57,781 bases of DNA, taken from the NCBI GenBank assembly GCA_000635535.1, contig JFMF01000461.1, positions 1-57,781 on the forward strand. Direction: 5' to 3'. Shown here piece after piece: positions 1-10,151 of this stretch. Under the pieces are notes generated by a model. The model was not told where the DNA came from. It worked only from the letters and a program-made list of their open reading frames with translations, and ran no database searches. Made by a program: the position numbers and the translations under genes. How positions within the stretch are numbered: the first letter of the stretch is position 1; each line of letters starts with the position of its first letter. The stretch is from Prochlorococcus sp. scB243_496M6. Its GTDB lineage: Bacteria; Cyanobacteriota; Cyanobacteriia; PCC-6307; Cyanobiaceae.

Positions 1-5
1 ATAAA

Positions 6-77
<72 letters not shown>

Positions 78-107
78 TTATAATAAACCATTCTAATAGA
101 TGAAGTT

Positions 108-138
108 GAAATATTTATACTAAGTATTTAAATATTTC
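108..138. repeat. imperfect palindrome between tRNA-Val and mazG
   Basis: Positions 108-117 (GAAATATTTA) are the exact reverse complement of 129-138 (TAAATATTTC). Between them, ATACT (117-121) and AGTAT (123-127) form a second, inner inverted pair, so the whole 31 bp is near-symmetric apart from a two-base insertion. It contains TATACT (116-121), a plausible -10 hexamer for mazG. It may be an operator or promoter element; function is inferred only from position. Confidence 0.5.
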
Positions 139-175
139 ATGATTGAGGCAAAATTAAATAAATAAAATATATCCT

Positions 176-1021
176 ATGTCCTCAAACGATAGATATAACG
201 TACAAAAAAATTCCGATTTAGAGACTTTAGAAAACTTTAAAATTTTAATATCTAATATCAAATCATTGAAAGATAAAACTTGGGGATGCCCTTGGCAGAA
301 AATACAGTCTCATAAATCGTTGATCCCATTTTTACATGAAGAAAGTAATGAATTTATAGATGCGATATATGAAAAAAAGGCGGATAACATATGTGAAGAG
401 TTAGGAGATCTTTTATTACAAGTAATGCTTCATGCTGAAATCGGTTACGAAAAAAAAGAATTTGAACTAAATGATGTTATAAAAAATCTAAACAAGAAAA
501 TTATTAATAGACATCCATATATTTTTAAAAAAAAAGAAAAAGTATCTCTTGAAAAATCGCAACAGATTTGGGAAAACATTAAAAATTCAGAAGAAGAAAC
601 ACCTCATATGGAATCATCAATTAGTAAAAATTTAAATAGGAAAATCAAAAATTTACCACCAATGGTTGGAACAGATAAAATCACAAATGTTGTTAAAGAA
701 TATGGTTTTCAATGGGAGAGTACCGATCAGATTTTTGAAAAGTTAGAAGAAGAGATTCATGAATTAAAGGAAGCAATTAAAAGCAATAATGATTCAGAAA
801 TAAAAAATGAATTTGGGGATATTTACTTTACCCTTCTGAATCTCTCAAACTTTTTAAAAATAAATCCTGAATCAGCTCTACAAAAAACTAATAAAAAATT
901 TTTAGACAGATTTTCAATCATTGAACATCATGCAGGCGATAATATAAAAAAACAAACTCCTAAAGACTTTCAACGGCTTTGGCAAATAGCCAAACGAAAA
1001 CTTAAAAGAAAAAATTCTTAA
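176..1021 (+). CDS. mazG: nucleoside triphosphate pyrophosphohydrolase MazG
   Basis: A 281-residue two-domain MazG protein, which hydrolyses (d)NTPs to NMP and pyrophosphate as a house-cleaning enzyme. The N-terminal MazG domain has the helical metal-binding pattern HEESNEF followed by EELGDLLLQVMLHAEIG. A second MazG half near residues 180-235 has EEEIHELKEA and EFGDIYFTLLNL. Length matches bacterial two-domain MazG. It heads a plus-strand run with speE 7 bp downstream, so co-transcription with polyamine genes is likely. The ATG at 176 is chosen because it gives a full N-domain and there is no better start upstream. No obvious Shine-Dalgarno is visible. Confidence 0.93.
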   Translation: MSSNDRYNVQKNSDLETLENFKILISNIKSLKDKTWGCPWQKIQSHKSLIPFLHEESNEFIDAIYEKKADNICEELGDLLLQVMLHAEIGYEKKEFELNDVIKNLNKKIINRHPYIFKKKEKVSLEKSQQIWENIKNSEEETPHMESSISKNLNRKIKNLPPMVGTDKITNVVKEYGFQWESTDQIFEKLEEEIHELKEAIKSNNDSEIKNEFGDIYFTLLNLSNFLKINPESALQKTNKKFLDRFSIIEHHAGDNIKKQTPKDFQRLWQIAKRKLKRKNS

Positions 1022-1028
1022 AAAGCAA

Positions 1029-1877
1029 ATGACTAATATTTCAACATGGATAGATGAATACCATAAAGGCTCAAGATTCGGTCTAAATGGAGATGTTTTA
1101 ATTAAACAAAAATCACAATATCAAGAAATTATTGTTATTGAAAATGAGTACTATGGGAGAGCTTTAATGCTTGATGGTTGTTGGATGACATCACTAAAAG
1201 ACGAGAAATATTATCATGAGTGTCTTGTGCATCCAGCATTAAGTAGCATTGACGAAAAATCTAAAGTACTAATTATTGGTGGAGGTGACGGCGGTACGGC
1301 AAGAGAATGCGTTAAATATTCTCAAATATCGAAAATTGATCTAGTAGAAATTGACGAGGAGGTAATCAAAATATCTAAAAAATTTTTAAAAGAAATTGGA
1401 GGCGAAGCATGGAATGACAAAAGATTAGAAATACATGTTGATGATGGTGTTAAATGGGTAAAAAAAACAAGAGATAATTTTTACGACGTTATTTTTATAG
1501 ATTGTTCAGATCCCTCAGAATTTTCAAATTTATTATTTTCAGATTCTTTTTATAAAGAATGTAAAAGAATACTTACACCAAAGGGGATATTAGCAACGCA
1601 AAGCGAATCTCCTGAATCCTTCAAAAATATTCACATAAATATTTTGAAAACCCTAAAAAATATATTTAAAGTTTCTGAAACTATGTATTCCTTTGTGCCT
1701 ATATATCCAAGCGGGATTTGGAGTTGGACATTCGCTTCTTCAGAAGATCTAAATTTATCAAAGCAAAATTATGATGAAGTCCTAAAAATAGAAAAAGGAT
1801 GTGAAATTTGGAATTTAAATTTTCAAAATGCAGCATTCAAAATGATGCCAAATAAAATTGTTAAAGAACTAAATTAA
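1029..1877 (+). CDS. speE: spermidine synthase (polyamine aminopropyltransferase)
   Basis: A 282-residue aminopropyltransferase that moves the aminopropyl group of decarboxylated S-adenosylmethionine to putrescine, making spermidine in the cytosol. The nucleotide-binding loop GGGDGGTARE lies near residue 85, followed by the acidic VEIDEEV that binds the substrate ribose, and FIDCSDP carries the catalytic aspartate. The N-terminal beta-strand domain is complete. It sits between mazG and speB with only 4 bp to speB. The speE-speB pair suggests an arginine, agmatine, putrescine, spermidine route, assuming an arginine decarboxylase outside this window. Confidence 0.95.
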   Translation: MTNISTWIDEYHKGSRFGLNGDVLIKQKSQYQEIIVIENEYYGRALMLDGCWMTSLKDEKYYHECLVHPALSSIDEKSKVLIIGGGDGGTARECVKYSQISKIDLVEIDEEVIKISKKFLKEIGGEAWNDKRLEIHVDDGVKWVKKTRDNFYDVIFIDCSDPSEFSNLLFSDSFYKECKRILTPKGILATQSESPESFKNIHINILKTLKNIFKVSETMYSFVPIYPSGIWSWTFASSEDLNLSKQNYDEVLKIEKGCEIWNLNFQNAAFKMMPNKIVKELN

Positions 1878-1881
1878 TAAG

Positions 1882-2763
1882 ATGACAAAAAATTTATTTG
1901 ATAACGAAAATGCAATTTATATGGGAGCAAAAAGAAGTCCCGAGAATTGCTCAATTGGTATATTTGGAGTTAATTATGACGGGACATGTTCGTTTAAACC
2001 AGGAGCAAGATTTGGTCCAGAAGCAATAAGACAAGTCAGTTCTTGTTTAGAAACATATTGTCCAAAAATAAAAAAAGACTTAGAGGATATTATTTATGTT
2101 GATTTTGGATCAATACTAATTGATAAAAATGACTCAAAGTCCGTTATTGAATCGGTTAAATCAGCAACAAATTATTTAATTAATAAACGTCTTAGTCCTA
2201 TTATGCTTGGAGGCGAACACTCTATTACAAGAGGTGCTATTGAAGCATTAGTAAAAAAATATCCAGATTTGATATTGGTTCAACTTGATGCTCATGCAGA
2301 TTTAAGAGAATCATATATAGGAAATGAACATAGTCATGCTTGTACTATGAAAAGATGCTTAGAAGTGCTACCTGAAAAGAAAATTTTACAAGTAGGAATT
2401 AGAAGTGGGACTAAGGAAGAATTTGAAATTATGAATAACAACAACCAATTAGTTAACTTTTGTCCAGGCGGAAAAGCACATGAGTTAAAACAAGCTCTTC
2501 TACCCTTCGCTAAGTCACCAATCTATTTAACAATAGATTTAGATTGGTTTGATCCCAGTTTATTAGCAGGGACGGGCACTCCAGAACCGGGAGGATTTTT
2601 TTGGAATGATTTTGAAGAAATACTGAAAACTTTAAAAGATTTTAGAATTGTGGCTTCAGACATTGTGGAATTATCTCCAGAAATTGATAAAAGCGGAGTA
2701 AGTAGCATAGTTGCAGCCAAAGTACTTAGAAGCTTAATTTTGTCATTAGAAAATATGCAATAA
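1882..2763 (+). CDS. speB: agmatinase / ureohydrolase family protein
   Basis: A 293-residue ureohydrolase of the arginase/agmatinase fold with the binuclear metal site: GGEHSITRG (His), DAHADLRE (Asp-x-His-x-Asp) and a late DLDWFDPSL with the last two aspartates, followed by GTGTPEPGG. It is most simply agmatinase (agmatine to putrescine and urea), supported by speE lying immediately upstream. The family also includes cyanobacterial guanidine hydrolase, and family membership alone does not separate the two. The symbol therefore rests on context. Residues 180-200 (NNNNQLVNFC) look like a variable surface loop. Confidence 0.85.
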   Translation: MTKNLFDNENAIYMGAKRSPENCSIGIFGVNYDGTCSFKPGARFGPEAIRQVSSCLETYCPKIKKDLEDIIYVDFGSILIDKNDSKSVIESVKSATNYLINKRLSPIMLGGEHSITRGAIEALVKKYPDLILVQLDAHADLRESYIGNEHSHACTMKRCLEVLPEKKILQVGIRSGTKEEFEIMNNNNQLVNFCPGGKAHELKQALLPFAKSPIYLTIDLDWFDPSLLAGTGTPEPGGFFWNDFEEILKTLKDFRIVASDIVELSPEIDKSGVSSIVAAKVLRSLILSLENMQ

Positions 2764-2813
2764 AATATTTCTAAACTACAGTGTAAAAATACTAAATACA
2801 AACTAAATATTTC

Positions 2814-3926
2814 ATGGATTTGCTTAAAAGTCCTCTTTATTCAAAATATTTTGAATCCAATGCAAAATTAGTGGATTTTGCAGGTTGGGAAATGCCCATA
2901 TCATTTTCAGGATTAATTAAAGAGCATGAATCAGTTAGATCTTCAGCAGGATTATTTGATATTTCTCACATGGGTGTGATTTCTATCAAAGGAATCAATC
3001 CAAAGGATTATATTCAAAAGCTTTTTCCTACTAATTTATACTCCTTTTCTGAAGGTCAGGGACTTTATACAGTAATGCTAAATGATAAAGGAGGAATAAT
3101 AGATGACTTAATAATTTATGACCTTGGTATGCAAGAAAATGACATATCAGAATTATTGTTAATAGTTAATGCAAGTAGATATGAAGATGATTTTCAGTGG
3201 ATAAAAAATAATTTAAATATGTCTGAAATCTCGATAACAAACTTTAAAAAAGACAAAGTACTTCTAGCACTACAGGGAAAAAACTCATTCGATTTATTTG
3301 AAGAATGGATTAAATCCTCGATCTCACATATCCCTAACTTTGGATGCGAATATACAATTTTTGAAAATATTTCGCCTAAAGAAAAAATTTTTTTTTCAAA
3401 GACAGGCTACACAGGGGAAAATGGTCTAGAAATACTTTTATCTAAAAAAGCAGCAATTAATTTATGGGATTTCTCAATTTCAAAAAATGTTGCCCCTTGT
3501 GGTTTAGGAGCTAGAGATACTCTTAGACTTGAAGCAGGAATGCATCTTTATGGTCAAGACATAAATGAAGAAACTTCTCCATATGAAGCAGGGTTAGGCT
3601 GGCTAGTACATCTAGAAAATAATCACGAATTCTTTGGAAGAAGATTTCTTGAAGAGCAGTCAAGATTAGGTATTCAAAAAAAGTTAGTTGGTCTCTCTAT
3701 AGAAGGTAAAGCAATAGGAAGAAAAGGTTGCGCAGTTATTAAAGGTGAAGAAATTATTGGGACTATCACTAGCGGTAGTTGGTCTCCAACTAAACAACAA
3801 GCTATAGCTTTTGCATATATCAATACTTCGCATGCCTTAATAAATAATGAAGTTCAAATATTAATAAGAGGCAAAAAATTCAAAGGGTTAATAACAAAGA
3901 GAGCGTTTTATAAAAAAAATTATTAA
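2814..3926 (+). CDS. gcvT: aminomethyltransferase (glycine cleavage T protein)
   Basis: A 370-residue T protein of the glycine cleavage system. It transfers the aminomethyl carbon from the H-protein lipoyl arm to tetrahydrofolate, giving methylene-THF and ammonia; in cyanobacteria this serves photorespiratory glycine. It begins with [20 protein letters not shown], has DISHMG near residue 49 and [18 protein letters not shown] near 230, and ends with the barrel domain containing [11 protein letters not shown]. gcvP and gcvH are not in this window. The 50-bp upstream gap is too short for a glycine riboswitch. Confidence 0.96.
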   Translation: MDLLKSPLYSKYFESNAKLVDFAGWEMPISFSGLIKEHESVRSSAGLFDISHMGVISIKGINPKDYIQKLFPTNLYSFSEGQGLYTVMLNDKGGIIDDLIIYDLGMQENDISELLLIVNASRYEDDFQWIKNNLNMSEISITNFKKDKVLLALQGKNSFDLFEEWIKSSISHIPNFGCEYTIFENISPKEKIFFSKTGYTGENGLEILLSKKAAINLWDFSISKNVAPCGLGARDTLRLEAGMHLYGQDINEETSPYEAGLGWLVHLENNHEFFGRRFLEEQSRLGIQKKLVGLSIEGKAIGRKGCAVIKGEEIIGTITSGSWSPTKQQAIAFAYINTSHALINNEVQILIRGKKFKGLITKRAFYKKNY

Positions 3927-3981
3927 CTAAATTTGCCCTTAAAGAATTATTATAAGTTATTGATAAATAAACCATACTTAG

Positions 3982-5778
3982 ATGAGAAACAAAATTTGCA
4001 AAGAACTCAATAATACAGATATTGGTAAATTAGTTAATTTATGCGGATGGGTAGATAGAAGAAGAGATCATGGTGGTGTAATTTTTATTGATTTAAGAGA
4101 CCATAGTGGATTTCTACAAATAACAATTAACCCCGATGATGGTGTAGATCTATTTAAACAGGCAGAAACTCTAAGAAATGAAACTGTAATAATGGTTAGC
4201 GGAATTATTAATGAACGACCCAAAGATTCCATAAATACAAATTTAAGTACTGGAGAGTTAGAGCTTAAGGTTAAAGATTTACAAGTTCTCAACCAAATTA
4301 AAAACAACTTACCTTTTCCAGTGTCTATACATGATTTTGAAAATACAAAAGAGGAACTCAGATTAAAATATAGATATCTTGATTTAAGAAGGGGAAAATT
4401 ACTAGAAAATTTAAAAACAAGACATAAAATAATTAAAGTTGCTAGAGAATTTCTTGATAATTTTGGATTTACAGAAGTAGAGACCCCATTACTTACAAAG
4501 TCAACTCCTGAAGGCGCTCGCGATTTTCTTGTTCCTGCACGTCTTTCAAATGGAGAATTTTTTGCTTTACCTCAATCCCCACAATTATTTAAACAACTTT
4601 TAATGGTTGGGGGCTTAGATAAGTATTATCAAATCGCAAAATGTTTCCGTGATGAAGACTTAAGGGCAGATAGACAGCCAGAGTTTACTCAATTAGATAT
4701 TGAGATGAGCTTTATAAGTGAAGAAGAAATAATTTCTTTTAATGAAAGTCTCATAAAAAAAATATGGAAAGAAGTCTTAAATATTAATTTTAATAATGCT
4801 TTTCCAAGAATGTCATGGCAAGCAGCAATGGATAATTACGGCACTGATAGACCGGATACTAGATATCAAATGTTATTAAAAGATTTAGGAGGAGTATTAG
4901 GTGATATCGGATTTAATATTTTCACCAAGGCAATTAAGTCTGGAGGTCATATAAAATCCATAACAGTCAAAGGAGGCAATTCAAGTATTAGCAACGTAAG
5001 AATTAAACCAGGAGGTGATATCTTCCAAGTAGCTCAAGATGCAGGAGCTGGTGGTTTAGCCTTTATAAGGGTCAAAGGAGATGAGCTTGAGACTATTGGC
5101 GCAATTAAAAATAATTTAAGTGAAGAGCATATAGCTGATATTTTAAAAATCACAGAAGCAAGAGATGGAGACTTAATCCTCTTAGGAGCTGGAGATAAAC
5201 AAATTGTCAATCAATCATTAGATAGGGTTAGACAATATATCGCAAAAGACTTAAATCTTATTGATAAAAGTAAATGGAATTTCTTATGGGTAACTGACTT
5301 CCCGATGTTTGAGAGAAATGAAGATGAAAATAGATATGAAGCTTTACATCATCCTTTTTGTTCTCCAAAAAATATAAAATCTAAAGATTCTGAAAACTTG
5401 AAAAAAGAACTTGAGAGCTCTACAGCAAATGCTTATGACTTAGTTCTCAATGGATTGGAGTTAGGAGGAGGCTCTTTACGTATTCATGAAGCGAACTTAC
5501 AAAGAGAGGTTCTGAAAACTGTTGGACTAACTGATCAAGAGATTGAGGAAAAATTTGGATTTTTAATAGAAGCCTTAGAAATGGGTGCTCCTCCTCATGG
5601 TGGAATAGCGTTTGGATTGGATCGTATTACCATGCTGATCATTGGTGCAGATTCAATCAGAGAAACCATTGCTTTTCCAAAAAATCAACAAGCAAAATGT
5701 CTTCTCACAGATGCACCTTCAAATGTCTCTGAATCACAACTAAAAGAATTAGATATTGAAATAACAATTGATGAATAA
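3982..5778 (+). CDS. aspS: aspartyl-tRNA synthetase
   Basis: A 598-residue class II synthetase of the bacterial type: an OB-fold anticodon-binding domain (about 1-110), then a catalytic core interrupted by a GAD insertion domain around 300-410. Motif 2 is [18 protein letters not shown] and motif 3 is [13 protein letters not shown]. The OB fold contains [15 protein letters not shown]; a histidine at this place is associated with non-discriminating AspRS, which also charges tRNA-Asn, whereas discriminating bacterial enzymes usually carry leucine. That part is inference. It starts 55 bp after gcvT. Confidence 0.97.
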   Translation: MRNKICKELNNTDIGKLVNLCGWVDRRRDHGGVIFIDLRDHSGFLQITINPDDGVDLFKQAETLRNETVIMVSGIINERPKDSINTNLSTGELELKVKDLQVLNQIKNNLPFPVSIHDFENTKEELRLKYRYLDLRRGKLLENLKTRHKIIKVAREFLDNFGFTEVETPLLTKSTPEGARDFLVPARLSNGEFFALPQSPQLFKQLLMVGGLDKYYQIAKCFRDEDLRADRQPEFTQLDIEMSFISEEEIISFNESLIKKIWKEVLNINFNNAFPRMSWQAAMDNYGTDRPDTRYQMLLKDLGGVLGDIGFNIFTKAIKSGGHIKSITVKGGNSSISNVRIKPGGDIFQVAQDAGAGGLAFIRVKGDELETIGAIKNNLSEEHIADILKITEARDGDLILLGAGDKQIVNQSLDRVRQYIAKDLNLIDKSKWNFLWVTDFPMFERNEDENRYEALHHPFCSPKNIKSKDSENLKKELESSTANAYDLVLNGLELGGGSLRIHEANLQREVLKTVGLTDQEIEEKFGFLIEALEMGAPPHGGIAFGLDRITMLIIGADSIRETIAFPKNQQAKCLLTDAPSNVSESQLKELDIEITIDE

Positions 5779-5853
5779 GAATATATATGGATGTTCTAAA
5801 AGTTTTTTGTTTAAATAAAATATAAGGAGGCTGTGCTTAATTAAAAATATTTA

Positions 5854-7464
5854 ATGTCAAAATTTGTATTTGTCACTGGAGGAGTAGTTTCTAGCATTGG
5901 TAAAGGAATTGTAGCTGCAAGCTTAGGAAGATTATTAAAATCTAGAGGATATAGTGTTTCAATATTAAAACTAGATCCATATCTAAATGTTGATCCAGGA
6001 ACAATGAGCCCTTTCCAACATGGAGAAGTATTTGTAACCGAAGATGGGGCTGAAACCGATCTAGATTTAGGTCACTATGAAAGATTTACTGATACTGCAA
6101 TGACTAGGTTAAATAGTGTGACTACGGGATCTATCTATCAAGCAGTTATCAATAAAGAAAGAAGAGGTAGTTATGACGGTGGAACTGTGCAAGTAATACC
6201 TCACATTACGGGAGAAATAAGAGAAAGAATTCATAGAGTAGCCGCCAACAGTAATGCAGATATTATTATTACTGAAATTGGTGGAACAGTTGGTGATATT
6301 GAATCTCTACCTTTTTTAGAGGCAATAAGAGAATTCAAAAATGATGTTAATAGGAACGATGTTGCATACATACACGTAACATTACTTCCTTACATCAAAA
6401 CCTCTGGCGAAATAAAAACTAAACCAACACAACATTCAGTGAAAGAATTAAGATCAATTGGAATTCAGCCAGATTTACTTGTATGCCGAAGTGATAAATC
6501 TATCAATGAAGCTTTAAAAAAGAAGCTTAGTGGTTTTTGCGGTGTCAGTATCAACTCTGTAATTGAAGCTTTAGACGCAGACAGTATTTATTCTGTACCT
6601 CTTTCTTTAAAAAAAGAAGGTTTATGCAAAGAAACCCTTAAGTATTTAGACCTTGAAGATAAAAAATGTGACTTGAAAAATTGGGAGCAACTTATACATA
6701 ACCTAAGAAATCCTGGTGCTCCAATCAAAGTTGCTTTAGTAGGTAAATATATTGAACTTGGAGATGCATATTTATCCGTTGTTGAAGCTTTAAGACATGC
6801 ATGCATTGAACAAAAGGCTTTATTAGATTTACATTGGGTAAGTGCTGAAATGATAGAAAAAAATTCAGCAGAAACTTACTTAAATAAAGTTGATGCAATT
6901 GTCGTACCCGGAGGATTTGGCAATAGAGGAGTCAATGGAAAAATTTCGGCTATAAAATTCGCAAGAGAAAATAAAATTCCCTTTTTAGGTTTGTGCCTTG
7001 GTATGCAATGTGCAGTTATAGAATGGGCTAGAAATGTAGCTAATCTTCCAGATGCATCTAGTTCAGAATTAGACCCAAACACGTCCAATCCAGTGATACA
7101 TTTATTACCAGAACAAGAAGATGTAGTTGATTTAGGTGGGACAATGAGACTTGGAGTTTATCCATGTAGATTGACAAAAAATACAACTGGAAAAAACTTA
7201 TATAATGAAGATGTTATTTATGAGAGACATCGACATAGATACGAATTTAATAATTACTACAAACAAAGTTTTTTAGATTCTGGATACAAAATTAGTGGTA
7301 CATCACCAGATGGCAGATTAGTTGAGTTAATTGAGTTAGAAAATCATCCATACTTCTTAGCATGTCAATATCATCCTGAATTTTTATCACGACCTGGCAA
7401 ACCTCATCCTTTATTTAAAGGTTTAATAAAAGCCTCTCAAGATAAGTTAACTCAATCAAATTAA
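5854..7464 (+). CDS. pyrG: CTP synthase
   Basis: A 536-residue CTP synthase converting UTP, ATP and glutamine to CTP. The N-terminal synthase domain starts [17 protein letters not shown], the P-loop-like motif of the family. The C-terminal class I glutamine amidotransferase domain has the nucleophile elbow [10 protein letters not shown] and the partner histidine and glutamate in [11 protein letters not shown] strong purine tract taaggagg (about 5822-5829) lies roughly 24 bp before the ATG, too far for a normal Shine-Dalgarno. The next gene, queE, starts 18 bp after the stop. Confidence 0.97.
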   Translation: MSKFVFVTGGVVSSIGKGIVAASLGRLLKSRGYSVSILKLDPYLNVDPGTMSPFQHGEVFVTEDGAETDLDLGHYERFTDTAMTRLNSVTTGSIYQAVINKERRGSYDGGTVQVIPHITGEIRERIHRVAANSNADIIITEIGGTVGDIESLPFLEAIREFKNDVNRNDVAYIHVTLLPYIKTSGEIKTKPTQHSVKELRSIGIQPDLLVCRSDKSINEALKKKLSGFCGVSINSVIEALDADSIYSVPLSLKKEGLCKETLKYLDLEDKKCDLKNWEQLIHNLRNPGAPIKVALVGKYIELGDAYLSVVEALRHACIEQKALLDLHWVSAEMIEKNSAETYLNKVDAIVVPGGFGNRGVNGKISAIKFARENKIPFLGLCLGMQCAVIEWARNVANLPDASSSELDPNTSNPVIHLLPEQEDVVDLGGTMRLGVYPCRLTKNTTGKNLYNEDVIYERHRHRYEFNNYYKQSFLDSGYKISGTSPDGRLVELIELENHPYFLACQYHPEFLSRPGKPHPLFKGLIKASQDKLTQSN

Positions 7465-7482
7465 TATTCTTTATTTTTTTGA

Positions 7483-8160
7483 ATGAAAATGACAAATTTT
7501 TTACCCTTAGTCGAACAATTTCATTCATTACAAGGTGAAGGTTATCACGCTGGAAAAAGTGCTTTTTTTGTAAGATTAGCGGGATGTAAAGTTGGATGTT
7601 CGTGGTGCGATACCAAGAATTCATGGGACGAGAAAAAACACCCCTCTATATCAATTGAAAAAATAATAGATCGCATAAAAATTGCCAGAGAAAAAGGAGC
7701 ATCTTTTTGCGTTATTACAGGCGGTGAACCTTTACAACATAACTTGGATAATTTTTGCAAAGCCATAAAAAAAATGACGATGGGAGAAGAACAAAAGCCA
7801 ATGAAGATTCATATTGAGACAAGTGGAGTTAATCCGATATCAGGAAGCTATGACTGGATTACTTTATCTCCTAAAAGACACTCGCCTCCTAAAAATTATT
7901 TTTTAAAAAACTGTAATGAAATCAAAATAATCATAAATGAAATAGAAGATATTGAATTTGCTATTCAAATAAAAAAAGAAACTTTAAAACAATATCAATT
8001 CTCTAAAAGCGAAGATGGCTTAAAAAAAGAAGATAAAATTTTCTATTTACAGCCAGCATGGAACAATGCGAATGGTTTTTCTCTTGCTATTGATTTCGTA
8101 AAAAATAATCCAGATTGGAATTTGAGCCTTCAAACTCACAAATACTTAAAAATTAATTGA
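7483..8160 (+). CDS. queE: 7-carboxy-7-deazaguanine synthase (radical SAM)
   Basis: A 225-residue radical SAM enzyme converting 6-carboxytetrahydropterin to 7-carboxy-7-deazaguanine in preQ0/queuosine synthesis. The cluster motif is CKVGCSWCD (CxxxCxxC) near residue 31, preceded by HSLQGEGYHAGKSAFFVRLAG, with VITGGEPL near residue 82. It is followed after 6 bp by queC, the next enzyme, which confirms the pathway. Two in-frame ATGs (7483 and 7489) are both plausible starts. Confidence 0.93.
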   Translation: MKMTNFLPLVEQFHSLQGEGYHAGKSAFFVRLAGCKVGCSWCDTKNSWDEKKHPSISIEKIIDRIKIAREKGASFCVITGGEPLQHNLDNFCKAIKKMTMGEEQKPMKIHIETSGVNPISGSYDWITLSPKRHSPPKNYFLKNCNEIKIIINEIEDIEFAIQIKKETLKQYQFSKSEDGLKKEDKIFYLQPAWNNANGFSLAIDFVKNNPDWNLSLQTHKYLKIN

Positions 8161-8166
8161 AATCAT

Positions 8167-8841
8167 ATGACTCTTAAAAATAAATCGATAGTAGTTTTAT
8201 TATCTGGAGGTTTAGATTCTTCTACAGTTACTGGTATCGCAAAAAAATCAGAAGCTAAAATTTTTGGACTTTCATTTGACTACGGTCAACGTCATAAAAA
8301 AGAATTAAATTCTGCATCAATAATTGCAAGACACTTTGATATCGAAGAATTTAAAATCATTAAGCTTGACTTATCTTTATGGGGAGGCTCATCATTAACT
8401 GATACTCAAAAAAATATTCCGAAGGAAGGAGTACAAACTAATAAAATTCCTAATACTTATGTTCCTGGGAGAAATACTATATTTATTGCAGTTGCACTAA
8501 GTTATGCCGAAGCAATAGATGCTGATTTTATAGGATTAGGAGTTAATGCGCTAGATTATTCTGGTTATCCAGATTGCAGACCTGACTACATTAAAAAATT
8601 TCAAGAATTAGCAGATTTAGCCAATAAAAGAGGAAGAGAAAATAATCCAATAAAACTTTGGACGCCACTATTAGATTTAAATAAAGAGGAAATTATTCAA
8701 TTAGCTTTTGCTAATCATGTCCCTTTAGAAAAAACATGGAGTTGTTATTCGGGCAATTCAAAACCATGCGGTAAGTGTGATAGCTGCAGAATTAGAAATG
8801 CCGCTTATGAAAAATGGCTTAATAAAAATAATAAAAAATGA
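8167..8841 (+). CDS. queC: 7-cyano-7-deazaguanine synthase
   Basis: A 224-residue ATP-dependent enzyme converting 7-carboxy-7-deazaguanine to preQ0. It has the PP-loop LLSGGLDSSTV near residue 10 and a C-terminal zinc site CYSGNSKPCGKCDSCRIR with four cysteines. It lies directly after queE and overlaps the start of pabB by 4 bp (ATGA), so translation is probably coupled. Together with queG at 49911-50861 the window holds three queuosine-pathway genes in two places. Confidence 0.95.
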   Translation: MTLKNKSIVVLLSGGLDSSTVTGIAKKSEAKIFGLSFDYGQRHKKELNSASIIARHFDIEEFKIIKLDLSLWGGSSLTDTQKNIPKEGVQTNKIPNTYVPGRNTIFIAVALSYAEAIDADFIGLGVNALDYSGYPDCRPDYIKKFQELADLANKRGRENNPIKLWTPLLDLNKEEIIQLAFANHVPLEKTWSCYSGNSKPCGKCDSCRIRNAAYEKWLNKNNKK

Positions 8842-10151
8842 AAATAAAAAAAATAATTCTAGACAAATGGATAGATCCAGCACTGATTACGCATGATCTA
8901 ACAAAAAAATTCGGAAATAAAGGATTAGCTTGGCTAGACAGTGATGGCAAAGAAAATGGGGAATGGTCAATAATAGGAATTAAACCTAAAAAAATAATCC
9001 AATCAAGAGATATCAATAACTTAGACAAAACTAATAATCCATTTAACAATTTAAAAAATATTGAAAAAGGATTTTGGATCGGATGGTTAAGTTATGAAGC
9101 TGGAGTTTACATAGAACCAAAAAACCTATGGAGAAAATCTAATATGGCAACTTTATGGATTGCATCATATGATCCAATCATTAAATGTAATCTAATAAAA
9201 AAAGAAATAATTATCGAAGGCACAAACTCATCTGAACTGATGAATTATAAAAACATAATCAACAATATAAAAAATATTGAAGAAGAAATAATTAAAACAA
9301 ATTTGAATTTTGATTTTTCAAAAATCAATTTGGACGAAATGGCTGAAAAATTTCAGAAAAATATTCTAAAATTGAAAAAATTAATTTCCTTAGGGGATAT
9401 ATTTCAAGCAAACCTAACAACTAAATGCGAAATTGAATCTTCCAAAAACTATAATCCTCTAGATATTTATTTGAAAATAAGAAGGAAATTAAGAGCTCCC
9501 TTTGGAGGAATAATAATAAATAATGATAATTCTAAAGAGGCTGTATTATCTACCTCGCCAGAAAGATTTATAAAAATAGATAATAAAAATTTTGTAGAAT
9601 CAAGACCAATCAAAGGAACTAGATCCAGAGATAAGGATTTAAATCAAGACGCACTTAATGCTATCGATTTAATAACGAACGAAAAAGATAGAGCAGAAAA
9701 TATTATGATTGTTGACCTAATAAGAAATGATTTAAGTAAAGTTTGCGAAACAGGAAGTATTATGGTGCCAGAAATATTAAAGCTTGAAAGTTTCTTAAAA
9801 GTTCATCATCTAACTTCAGTAATCAGAGGCAAATTAAAAAAAGACAAAAACTGGATTGATTTACTAAAAGCTTGTTGGCCTGGGGGCTCTATAACTGGAG
9901 CACCTAAATTAAGATCATGCCAGAGACTTTTTGAATTAGAAGAATATGAACGTGGACCATACTGTGGCTCATTTTTAAAGCTTGACTGGAATGGAGAGTT
10001 TGACAGCAATATACTAATAAGATCATTTTTAATTAAAGACAAAAAAATCAATATATATGCTGGTTGCGGAATAGTTATTGACTCAAACCCTGAAGATGAA
10101 ACTAATGAACTAAAGTGGAAACTTTTACCGTTAATTGATTCACTCAAATGA
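8838..10151 (+). CDS. pabB: aminodeoxychorismate synthase component I
   Basis: A 437-residue chorismate-binding enzyme that aminates chorismate to 4-amino-4-deoxychorismate for folate. The C-terminal chorismate domain shows SRPIKGTRSRD (residues 255-265), DLIRNDLSKV and PGGSITGAPK. The lysine in PIKGT (residue 259) marks aminodeoxychorismate synthase; anthranilate synthase TrpE has alanine there (PIAGT). pabC follows with a 4-bp ATGA overlap, fixing the assignment. The glutaminase subunit (PabA/TrpG) is not in the window. Confidence 0.92.
   Translation: MKIKKIILDKWIDPALITHDLTKKFGNKGLAWLDSDGKENGEWSIIGIKPKKIIQSRDINNLDKTNNPFNNLKNIEKGFWIGWLSYEAGVYIEPKNLWRKSNMATLWIASYDPIIKCNLIKKEIIIEGTNSSELMNYKNIINNIKNIEEEIIKTNLNFDFSKINLDEMAEKFQKNILKLKKLISLGDIFQANLTTKCEIESSKNYNPLDIYLKIRRKLRAPFGGIIINNDNSKEAVLSTSPERFIKIDNKNFVESRPIKGTRSRDKDLNQDALNAIDLITNEKDRAENIMIVDLIRNDLSKVCETGSIMVPEILKLESFLKVHHLTSVIRGKLKKDKNWIDLLKACWPGGSITGAPKLRSCQRLFELEEYERGPYCGSFLKLDWNGEFDSNILIRSFLIKDKKINIYAGCGIVIDSNPEDETNELKWKLLPLIDSLK

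Noticed and set aside
2764..2813. Glycine riboswitch before gcvT
   Set aside because: Only 50 bp are available and no conserved aptamer sequence is visible.
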